Assembly (NCBI GenBank): GCA_907165135.1
Contig: OU015569.1
Coordinates: 8,928,501 to 8,992,500 of the forward strand
DNA length: 64,000 bases
Reading direction: 5' to 3'
Origin: Oikopleura dioica
Taxonomy: Eukaryota; Chordata; Appendicularia; Copelata; Oikopleuridae
Part shown: positions 11,852 through 21,838 of the stretch, piece after piece
How the letters are laid out: every line of letters starts with the position of its first letter
Numbering within the stretch: position 1 is the stretch's first letter
Position numbers and translations under genes: made by a program
Notes under the pieces: generated by a model
Told to the model about the DNA's origin: nothing
Databases searched by the model: none
What the model saw: only the letters and a program-made list of their open reading frames with translations

Positions 11852-14800
11852 ATGGTGTTGGACTTCGAGTCGTGCATCGCAGAGAGGCCCGAATGGTGGG
11901 CTCGCGTATTTTCTGAGCATGAAGTGACGCTTTCAGTTGAAGGCAGAATTAAACCAGTCATCGCTGCGGTCGAGGTTTTGCTCAATAAATACCGCGAAAC
12001 GTCCGCTGCTGAAAAGACTTTCCGCGAAGAGCTCTCCAAGCTTTCTCTACTAAGCAACGGAAAAGCGAACACTTCATGTCTCGAGTCCATAGTGACAACA
12101 CTTCAAGACCTCTCGCAATCGAGGGGAAACTCGAAGAGAATTTAGATCGAAACGTGCGCAAAAGTCTTATAACGCTGTTCAATGGCGGAGATCATCAGAA
12201 TTTAAGCTGCAAGGCAATGAAAGAAGCCAGAAAATCCTTGGAACGGGTTGCAGAAGCAAAAGACGAAAAACTCGCCCGGTATCTAGCAATGACCAACACT
12301 GCCAAGCGAGAGTGGGAAATCAAAGGAAAATGGCTGTTATTTATAATCTTGCGCTGTTCGGTCTATAAGACGCATCTCCATTATTTCAGCCGATAAAAGA
12401 GGCGCATCAAGATTTTGTCTCGCTTCGAAAAAGCTTCCAAAATTTGGCGCTGGACTACACCTTTCGCCAAAATGTCTTTCACTTCGAACACCGAAATGTT
12501 ATCCTGAGCGCACTCGGTCAGATAATGAATGCATACCAAGCTTACCATAAGGTATTTAATCTTTTACAAGGTACTTATTAGTTTAAAAGCTATTCCCGAA
12601 ATAGGAATGTGCTGCGGCGACTGCGGTCGTTCAGCCAGAGTTGTTAGAATTGAGTCAACGGCAACAAGAGCTGCAGATGCAGCAAGAATCGCTCTCTAGC
12701 CGTTGGATAAAAGAGCAAGAATCTGCTCAAGGACAGACAGATCAAGGTGATCCATTAGACACAAGGTGTAATTTCTACATTGGTTTCAGGAGTGTATACA
12801 TGCCCCAATGCTGATGGCAAGATGGAAAACCCCGGCAAAGCTATCATTGAAGGATACCTGTACAAGAAAAGCCACACTAAAGTATGTACTTGTTAAGTTG
12901 TATAAACAAATATACTAACATGGTGGAAAAAGGGAATTATAAGTGTTAACTAACCAAAGTAATGCTAGTTTTAAGGAAAGATCGTGGTCTCAGGTAAAAA
13001 ATCAAAATATTTATCATTTACGGAGAGGGGTGAGATAACTGGTGTCTTGTATTCCTGGTGATAGGACAAACTAATGTTTATCTATACTAACGAATTCGTT
13101 TTAGTTTCGAAGCTGGCAACGACGCTGGTTCCGTGTAAAGGACGGGCACTTTCAGTATACGAAACGAGGGAGTTTTGAATTTGAAACGGTCACTGCTGAT
13201 ATTCGTCTGTGTAATGTTAGAGCGTCGCCAGGTATAAACACCACTCTGCATTTTCCACAAATTTGTATCAGATCTTGACAAGCACGAGCGTAGATTCTGC
13301 TTTGAGATACAACTCCCGACCCGGGCTATGCAACTTCAAGCCGAATCAACAGCGATTCGGGATGCATGGGTACGTGGGCTAAACTCGGCCATTTCCGTGC
13401 AACACAATCAAGCCGAAAGCAATCAAGCTTCTAAATCTTCAAATAAAAACGCAACGAAGAACACTCCGACAAAACCTCCGCGAAACGAACAGCCACCGCG
13501 CCTTGCTTCAAAGCTTATCTCAAACGGACTGAAAGAAATAGTAGCCATCGAGGGTAATGACATCTGCGCCGATTGTGGTGCAAAGGAACCAAGTTGGAGC
13601 TCTACAAATCTCGGCATAACCATCTGCATACAATGCAGCGGTACCCACCGAGCGTTAGGGGTTCATTTGTCAAAAGTACGTTCGTTGACTCTAGACTCGT
13701 GGGAGCTTGAAACCCTCTCTATCATGAAACGGTTGGGGAACGCAAAGGTTAATCGCTTCCTTGAATACAAGCTGCCGGTTAACCAGAAGATCGAGCAAGC
13801 ATGTAGCGCGGGATCGCGAACTGAGTTTATCCACAAAAAGTACGTCGAGAAATCATGGACAGCTGACATCGTCGACATTGCGACCAATTCGAAACAAATG
13901 GGACTTTTAAAAAGCCCTGCCAAGTCTCCAACGAATATGAACATAGACTGCTACTTAAAATATGCGATTGAAGAAGGAAATTTCCCTACTATTCTTGCTG
14001 CTACTTTTGCCGGAGCATCCCCCACCGCTAATAGTATGTTTTTGAAAAAAATAGAATATTTTTATTCATGATTAGTTGGCTCAGAAACGCCTTTGCATGT
14101 CGCAGTGTCTACTAAATCTCTGCTAACAAGTGAGCTTCTTTTGATGAACGGCGCTCAGGTTAATCAACAAGTGCCAACCCTGAATGACGGAACCGTTTTA
14201 AAACGAGCGATCAAGATGAACGATATTGCAATGGTTTCACTCCTCCTTAAGCGCAGAGCTTCTATCGGTTAGTTTCAAAATCTTTCCAGTTTCTAATGCA
14301 ATTTCTAGAACTCAAAGACTCATCCGGAAAGACAGCAATTGACTGGGCCCAAGAAAGCGAAGATGCTTATGTCTTGACAACCTTGCGCTTTAAAAAGATG
14401 ACGGATTTACTGATGCAAGATGGCGGTAATCAGCAAACTGAGCAGCAGTTATCTCAGATGATTAAAGAAAACTTGCTCGCTGGAATCAAAGAGGGTAAGA
14501 CAGGTTTTTCTTTAGTTCTATATTATTCTTATTCTCCCAGAGCTCCTCGGTAAACGCACGATAAAGCCATCACGTGATGATATTCTATCGACTCCGGACT
14601 CATGCGCAGGAAGCACATCAGAGGAAGATACTCTAAGCTATGCCTCTGACTTTGCTTCCAGCAAACGCGCACATGCTCAAAATAAAAAGAAAGCGCGGCG
14701 GTTACAAAGAAAAGCATCAAAAGAATATCATCGTCACATAGTAGAATCGTCCGACACCGACTGTTCTTCAGAACCGAACGAATACGACGGCGGCGATGAT

Positions 14801-14869
14801 ACTAATCCTGAAGACGAAAGGAATCATACACTGCCACAGGATTCAGAAAGCACGGACGGAATAAATTAA
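11852..14869 (+). CDS. ACAP: ACAP-type ArfGAP (BAR-PH-ArfGAP-ankyrin)
   Basis: GTPase-activating protein for Arf6-type GTPases on endosomal and plasma membranes. Domain order matches ACAP1-3. An N-terminal BAR coiled coil starts at [16 protein letters not shown] (compare VDFEECLKDSPRF in ACAP2). A PH domain follows, with [10 protein letters not shown] in one exon and [12 protein letters not shown] in the next. The ArfGAP zinc finger is CADC-x16-CIQC, with the arginine finger in [21 protein letters not shown]. Three ankyrin-like repeats follow, then a long Ser/Asp/Glu-rich tail. Introns include 12092-12138 (47 nt), 12882-13104 (223 nt, within the PH domain) and small ones near 14035, 14270 and 14495. 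Single-copy ACAP1/2/3 cannot be told apart here. Second gene of an operon-like pair. Confidence 0.9.
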
Positions 14870-15212
14870 AACCGAAGCCAGAATTGTTTCAATGTTCACT
14901 TTTATGCTAGTTATCTTCATTCTCTTCTCGTTAACGCTGTCTAGCCAGTCTATATCGTTTATTCTGTCGATCAAACTGTATATATTGATTGGCCTTTCAG
15001 TAGAATAGTGAACTAATTTTCCACGAAGGCTATTTTCCTTGTTTCGAAAGTTTGCATTTTACCTATTCATCAAGCCCAAGAGAACGTATCCTCGTTAGAA
15101 AAATTACAATCTATCTACTGTAGATCCTCAGCCAATCTTGCACACGCAGTTACCACTTTCTTTTCGCTCCAAGAGTTACCAATTATATTCTTTTAACCTC
15201 AAATTTTTAAGG
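14870..15212. other. Intergenic spacer ACAP to NSUN5
   Basis: 343 nt, AT-rich. The only feature is the acceptor-like run aaatttttaag ending at 15211, one base before the NSUN5 ATG; it is a likely trans-splice site. Confidence 0.5.
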
Positions 15213-17457
15213 ATGAGCGATTGTTATGCTATAGCTGGGAAATGTATTGATCAACTAGGTCTAGGATGGGGGGTGATCGCTGGAGATCCGAAATGAGGCG
15301 CTCGAGATGAATCACCGATGAGTGGTGCGCGGGTTGTTTGGATCTCCAGAGCGCGGAGATCGAAGCTCGATCTCCAAATGAATCCCAGGGATTTAGTCGA
15401 TCTCCAGTTTTCGGTGATCGAAGCTCTGAATTTTCTCGAGTATCTATTTTTCTCGATTATATTCATATTTTGCAGGGACTTTGCGGGTCAGTATCTCAGA
15501 AAATAATAGTTTCTAATGCTAATCTTCAAGAAATTATCGCTCACCCACCGAGCTGAGTCTTTGGAAATTGAAACCGAACCAATTTTAAAATTATGTGATT
15601 TCAAGTGTTCAAAAATTTTGAAAACCATCTTATTGAGAAAAATACTCGAGCAGAGATAGTAAATATTACATTATTATCCAAAATTACAATCCATGCACAG
15701 TGCAAGTGACTTGATTTGACAAAAGATTTGAAATCTACACTGGAGAATAAGTATTGCCTGAGATTTTTAAGTTGATCCGGTCAGTCGCTTCTGATATCAG
15801 TAGGCTGGCAGAAAATTGTTTTAAAGTGACTCATCCGACTTCGGGGATAAAAAATTTTTGGATCTCCAAGAAGTGGAGATCGAGAGTGGTGATCGATCAC
15901 CGCAATTTCGGGGTGGAGATCGCGCGGATCTCCACGCAATCGGAGATCCAAAGAACCCGCGCACCACTCATTGGTGATTCCTCTCGAGCGCCTCATTTCG
16001 GATCTCCAACGATCACCCCCGATCCTAGACCTAGTTGATCAAGTTATTGCCAGAAAAGGAACACCAAAATCGGTTGTATTCAACGAGCGAAAATCAAAGC
16101 AGGTAATATTTTTTTTTGTGAAAAAAATATGACGATTTTTATTAAGACAAAATTGATCTACAAATTGGTAATAGAATCTCTCAAGTATCGAACTGTGCTG
16201 GAAGAGCTGCTCAAGAAAACACAAATCGGGAAAGAAATCAAAGGGCAAGGACCTGGGCTCGGCAAACTGAGCTGTGTAGAAACCTGTCACAGGTCCTGTT
16301 TCCTGTTTTTAGGGAACCTGTCTGAGTACCTGTGTTTTTACACAGCTCAGTTTGCCGAGCCCAGAAGGCCGACTCCTTGCGCTTGGATATGACTTTCTCA
16401 TTGGGGATGGTCTGAAGAATAAGAAGTATTTGAAGATATTCTCAAAATATAAAAGCGTGCTCAAAAATGGCCTGACACTTATGAAAGTAAAACGAAAAGC
16501 GAATTGCAATGAAGATCTCCTCCCGAAAGATGTGACAACACACATGCCAAAGTATGCACGAGTAAATATGCTGGCTGGAAAATCTGTGAAGGAAGTTGAA
16601 ATGTCGCTTCAGGAATCTTTCAATATATTGCGACCTTCTCCTCACGAATTCGTGCAAAGCGCTCTGGACATGTCAGCTAAAGATGTTGTTGTGGACCCGA
16701 GCTTGAGTGGACTCTTTGCATTTCATTCGTCCACGAATATTGCTGATTTGATATTGAACAAAGAAGGCTTTCTCATCATTCAAGATCGCGCATCTTGTCT
16801 ACCACCGTTTGTTCTAGCACCGAAAATCGGTGAAACTGTGCTTGACTGCACAGCCGCTCCGGGAAATAAAACTCACCAGCTAGCCTCGTGTGTAGGAAGA
16901 AGTGGAAAAGTTATCGCTTGTGAAGCCGATCCAAAGCGTTTTCGACTGCTTTCTACCAGAATGAAACAACTGTACGCTGGAGAAATCGTGGACAGTAAAC
17001 TTCAAGATTACCTTAAAATAGATGTAAACCAAAAGCCATGGTCAGATTGCACAAAGATTATGCTGGACCCTAGTTGCTCTGGCTCAGGAATGGCACATAG
17101 AAGGCTGATGCAAGAGGAAGACTCCAAGGAAAGAATAGAAAGTCTAGCGAAGTTTCAGGAAGAAGCACTTCTCAAAGGTAAGAAAAGTATTAAAAATGTC
17201 CCGACATTTATATATTAGCGACGACATTCCCAAACGCAAAGGAAATAACGTACAGCACCTGTAGTACGCATGATAGAGAAAACAATGAAGTTGTGAATGC
17301 TGTCATCGAAAAAGCACCGAATTGGGAAATAGCGAATGCCTTCGAGCGGGTTAAAACTTTCTGTAAAGATGATGTTACGAAAACGATATCGGTTCAGCCT
17401 TTCACTTCTGCTACAAATGGCTTTTTTGTTGCCCTGCTGAGAAGAAAAGAAAAATAA
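15213..17457 (+). CDS. NSUN5: 28S rRNA cytosine-C5 methyltransferase NSUN5
   Basis: Methylates a conserved cytosine in large-subunit rRNA in the nucleolus, using S-adenosylmethionine. Exons 15213-15258, 16035-16102, 16147-16249, 16368-17177 and 17219-17457 sum to 1,266 nt, 421 residues (human 429). Family marks in order: N-terminal YAIAGKCIDQ and VIARKG, NEDLLPKD, LIIQDRASCLPP, the SAM-site CTAAPGNKTHQLAS, LDPSCSGSGM with the catalytic-loop cysteine, and ITYSTCS with the second catalytic cysteine. The N-terminus aligns to vertebrate NSUN5 only when the transposon segments at 15255-16034 and 16251-16364 are removed as introns. The first is removed as GT-AG and adds four codons (LVDQ). The second fits a GA-AG splice at 16250-16367 inside its target duplication. 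It is convergent with the PDZ-RING gene, 80 nt away. Confidence 0.9.
15255..16034. mobile_element. Foldback hAT-like element forming NSUN5 intron 1
   Basis: 780 nt with about 100-nt inverted arms, tips CTAGGTCTAGGAT and its reverse complement. It is flanked by TTGATCAA at 15247-15254 and 16035-16042. Because TTGATCAA is itself a palindrome, the exact boundary between duplication and inverted repeat is ambiguous. The arms and subterminal regions are rich in GGAGATC motifs. Both splice sites are supplied by the tips: donor CTAG|GTCTAG at 15259 and acceptor GACCTAG at 16034. No transposase frame is present. Confidence 0.88.
16251..16364. mobile_element. 114-nt MITE forming an NSUN5 intron
   Basis: The ends are a perfect 26-nt inverted repeat beginning CTGGGCTCGGCAAACTGAGC. 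The interior has smaller repeats of an ACAGGT/ACCTGT motif. The flanks share AAGG (16247-16250 and 16365-16368), a probable 4-bp target duplication. Removing the element with one AAGG copy joins KEIKGQ to GRLLALGY in frame, in agreement with vertebrate NSUN5. The splice that achieves this has a GA donor and an AG acceptor, and both lie in or next to the duplicated AAGG. Confidence 0.85.
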
Positions 17458-17537
17458 ATCTGAATATATTGAACAGCTTACTGTCTTGACTTTATTCAAT
17501 AAAGTCAAACTCGAAATACTCATAAATGTTAATATTT

Positions 17538-19445
17538 CTAGCAGCGGTAAGGTCTTCGGCGAATCGCAATAACTTCTCGGCATAGAGGGCATTCGTTAAG
17601 TCTTATAATAAGTTTTATTTCCATAAATGCGGAAAAAGTACCTGACGGCACAGTTGGAGCAGGTAATTTGATGCCAGCAGGGTTGAAATACAACTTCCTT
17701 CGTCCCTTCTAAGCAAACTACGCAGGCAGAGCTCACCTAAAAGTAGAATCGAATTTTATACCTGTAAGTTCCTAAAATGTTTACCTCCGGTTTATTTGTT
17801 TCGTTCAGAGGGAATGTTTTTTCAGTAAGTAAAGAGTTGGTCGTAGTAGTCGGTTTTGGAGAAATAGTAGGTCTGATTGAGGCAAGAGGGCTGAATGGCT
17901 GCAGCAGGTAAGGTTCATCGGTTGAAGAAACTGCTTCTCTCCCTGATATCAACGAGGACTGATCGGGAATGTTTGTGTTCGTATGTCGTGGAGAATCGTC
18001 TTTAGACGTATCTCTTTGTTCTCCCCTCAGTAAATCAAGAAGGGCTTCTTCTTCGTCTTTTTTCGTCTCAATGTTGAGCTGTGGATCTGCGGAACTGACG
18101 TCGACGCCAATAATAGATTGCGTCGGGGCAGATGGCGTAGAGCTAGGTTCAAAAACTGGCTCTAGTATATTTGCTGGGGAAGCACGGTTTTCACTTTCGC
18201 TCCAGATCGCAGCAATTGGGTGCTCACTATAGCTTTCGACCGACCGGCGGCCGATGACAATTTTGATTTTTTCCTTTTGATCATGGCTAAAATTGTCAGG
18301 CGAGTTCCAAGAGATGCGGCGGTCATCTGCTCGTGGGTCACTCCTTCTTTCCGATCTGTTACTTAATCAAATATTATTTATGGAGTAATGGGCAGTGGTA
18401 CCTTATAGAGCTTGCTGAACGGAAGATTTTAGAAATGGGCTTTCGGGTCGGTCTCCTGGTTTCTTGCATTGATGTGCGTCTATTAGTTTAATCGAGATAT
18501 CGCCCAATGCCGAGCTTACCTTATCTGTCTTATATCATTAGAGTCATGTACTGGCTGATCGTTAATTGATAAAATTTGGTCGCCAAATCGATAGTCATAA
18601 ATATCACCAAGAGAGCCTGGCTGCACCGACGTAACAAAAATACCGACATTCGTTGTCTGTAGGCCTAGCCCAAGAGGAGTTAACGGCTTCACATTTAGTT
18701 CCGTGATGATTTCTTTCATATCTCTGTAAATAAACAGATCTACTTCATTCTGACAATCTTTCAGTATTTCCTAGCTCAGAGTTGACAAAAGTTTTCTTAA
18801 TAAATATTTAGGTAGTTTTTTCAACTCTTCCTTTATTTGATTGACTGAAGTAGTTCTGTGGAAAGTAGGAATATTCCCTGGTACAACAACGGACCGAATT
18901 CGATCGCCAACTTTAAGTCCTTGTCGATCGGCGCTTGATCCTTTGATGACGGCCGTTACGATGGGTTCAGGCGCTACTGCACTGACAGGTCGAAAGCCAA
19001 ATCCAGATGATTTGTGACGTCTGAGGCGTATCTTGATCTTCTGCGGCGAGGCGCTCAGATTTTGGGTACGTTCAAGGTTTTCCAAGCTTCTAAAATCTTC
19101 GAGTTCTCTCTCGTCTGAAGACTCAGTATCATCTTCGGCCTTTTCGGGGGAATCGTTGAAGACAGGAGTATCAGTATTCCGAGAAGACCCGCTCGAGTTT
19201 TGCAGAGCATCCAAGAGATCATCCTGAAAGCTGCTACCTAATAAAACGATTTATCCTTATTATTACAATTTCTACGAGATAGACTAAAACTACTTACTCG
19301 TGGGCAGGTACATTTCTGCTTGCTCTTGTTCGATTTCATCAATAATCTCGGGCTCTAAATCACCGTCAACGTGTATCGAGCTCGCATCATCAAGATTGTC
19401 CTCAGCAAATGAATTTTCGACGTTTTCACTCGTGTCTTCACTCAT
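17538..19445 (-). CDS. PDZ-PDZ-RING protein, probable E3 ubiquitin ligase
   Basis: Read on the minus strand from the ATG at 19445. An acidic N-terminus (residues 1-110) leads to a first PDZ-like domain (KIKIRLRRHKSSGFGF ... GLKVGDRI) and a second (LGLGLQTTNVGIFVTSVQPG ... FGDQILSIND). A basic Ser-rich linker follows, then a Ser/Thr/Pro-rich low-complexity region. A C-terminal RING finger ends the protein: CVVC, then CWHQ-x2-CSNC, then CPLC. The RING is split by a 40-nt intron (17602-17641). RING domains recruit E2 enzymes, so the protein is probably a ubiquitin ligase with PDZ-mediated targeting. PDZ-RING proteins such as LNX and PDZRN carry RING at the N-terminus, so this order is unusual and no ortholog is named. 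A trans-splice-like acceptor (cattttag) precedes the ATG. Confidence 0.75.
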
Positions 19446-21838
19446 TTTTCGCTGTCTAAAATGATTTTACTTGCAGTTCCGTATTATCAATGCATTATTA
19501 ACAATCGACCACGAACTATTCTCTTAAATATGATGAAGGATCTTAAAATCCTTTGAAAGAATGACCGCTGTGATCGAAATAAGAAAATTCGGTTAGCCGG
19601 TCTCTATCTTTTCATCTCACTCGGAGGCTAATATTGGCGCTGTCAACGGACAGTCACAATATTTCCTTCTTGATATGATTCCGCGATGAGTTATTCTAAT
19701 TAACGAGAACGCTATAAATGAACATCAGTTTCTCTGAGATCTACAAATAACTCTTTCTTTTGTGTGCCGCCGGCCAACGGGAGCAGTTGTGAATAATTAA
19801 TTTCAATTTGATTTCTTATTAACTTTACTCACATGCGTTTTGCGCGCGGCACCAGTACCGCCGCAGAAAGGTTGAAAGTCGCCACGACGAGTGCATTTGC
19901 TGAATCTTGAACAAGTTTCTCAGACTGAGTGACTACGGTGGCAAAGGGCGCAAAGGGCCAGCTCATTTAAAATGTAAACTTGATATCGACTTCAAATCGA
20001 AAATCAGAACGACCTGACATCAAGTCTCTTTCTAAGCTACCAAGTTCATTTGGCTAAGACCCAAGCTAGTTGTATTATTTATCAATTTATAGGTCCGTTA
20101 TTGTAGAAATTGCTACAGTATACTGAAACATTCCCATAGCTCACGTAAAGATCGGTACTGCTTCTGGTGAAGCCCTCTTCACATGATGAAATCCGTTGCA
20201 GAAATACTGTCCAGAATATTTTTCTCTATACAAACTTCTTGGTCAATTTTACGGCGATTGCTAGCTGCCCCCGGCAAAGCTACCCAGCAGCGGTTGTAGG
20301 AATTTGGGAAAAGTGGCAAGAATCTCGGTTTTGAATTCAAGCCAGAAGTGAACTTGTGTTTAATCCGGTACAGTCTTTCTCTGTCGGGTCACTCTTGCTT
20401 CGATATTATTTCCCAAGCTACTTTTATCTTCATGAGGGCTTTTACGTCTAAATATTCAATTCTTAATAAGGTCTTAAAAGAAACGACGTATTTTTCGGAG
20501 TTTTCTTTTTTGAAGAGGAAGAAAAGGACAAAGAAAATGAGTCTCTTAGTCACCAGTTGGACCCTCTTTCACTCTCAATTAAGCGAAAACTCAGCATTGT
20601 AATTAGAAAAAAAAAGAAATAATCATTTCGGGCTATAAAGGTCTAACCTAAGGTCGTAATAAGTCAATAATAGCAATTTAGAAATGCATTCGAAGAGACT
20701 GATCAATACGAGTAATTGATAGGAGAACCGGTTATTACTAATAACTTATTAGGGCTCCTTTAGAATCTCAAAGTTCCATTGATTTTTTTTTTGTTTATTT
20801 CTTATCGGGGTTTTGCTTTTGAAAGCCAAGTTTCTATTTCAAAAAGTGATGCTTAGAAGATTTCTAAAAAAGCTGCGACAGTTCTGTTTGGCTTGAATAT
20901 TTAATAAAGTTTACTTAGAAAAAATAATACATGTTGCAATTGAAGATTTGAAGTTCATACTCGAGTTGATGTCCTGCTCAGCATTGACGTTGATCTACGA
21001 ATCTTGGAAGAAATTTTGGAGAAGATTGAAGCTCGTGAGCCAGCCCTCGTCAGCATCAAATGTTTGAGGCCGAAGTGAGAAAGTGGCCGAGAAACGTACA
21101 TCCCGCTGAAATTGGCAAATCAGTTTGCTTTAATGACCTCTTTCGCAGTCAAGCTATTCTACTTCGCCCGCAATTAGTACCTGTATGATGAGTCTTGTTG
21201 TGCGTCCTTGACGGCAAGAACACATTGATATGCACTTTGGTGGATATATAATTATCTCCGCAAGGTTGAGTTCTCTATTAATATAACCATTTCCTCGCAG
21301 CTAGCAGCATAAAAGATGGTAAAAAGGCAAATAGAATTGCTAATATCCCAGCACTTACTCGGGTAAATGATAATATAAATCATCTATGTTTTTTTTTTAT
21401 TTTAGTCGGAATATTTTATTTTACTCTTGCGTAGTATCAAAGATGCTTTACCCGATTCCTATCTGTAAAATTCTCACCGATTCCGGAAAAGGACGGCATA
21501 TTATTTTCTCTGTCCACTTTAAGGTCAGCACATGCACTGAGAATTACTTTTCAAGCACGGTGCTCTCAAGTCTGCGTGACATGACCTCGCCTGGTGATCA
21601 TCGCTGCAACTCTAGGCTGTGGCTACCTTCTCTGTTGTTCTTACAACTCTAAGGTCTGTTAATCATTCACTCACTCTTACTTCATCCATATTCTAGTGCA
21701 TCTACTCCTTTCTACACTCTGATTTCTTGTAAGCTTGTCCGTTGCCAGGCAAGATGTCAGTTCGATCAAAAATCCAACTTCACGAGGGTCAGTTTATTAA
21801 TACAAAAATTTATACAGCGCTGTAACAATCCAAGTTTT
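19446..21838. other. Gene-free region
   Basis: 2.4 kb between the PDZ-RING gene (upstream side) and the 3' end of the EGF/ITIH gene. Frames of 84-88 codons exist near 20348 and 21386, but they lack splice-linked partners and look like chance. An AATAAA on the minus strand near 21795 belongs to the EGF/ITIH gene. No RNA gene or repeat is recognised. Confidence 0.5.
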
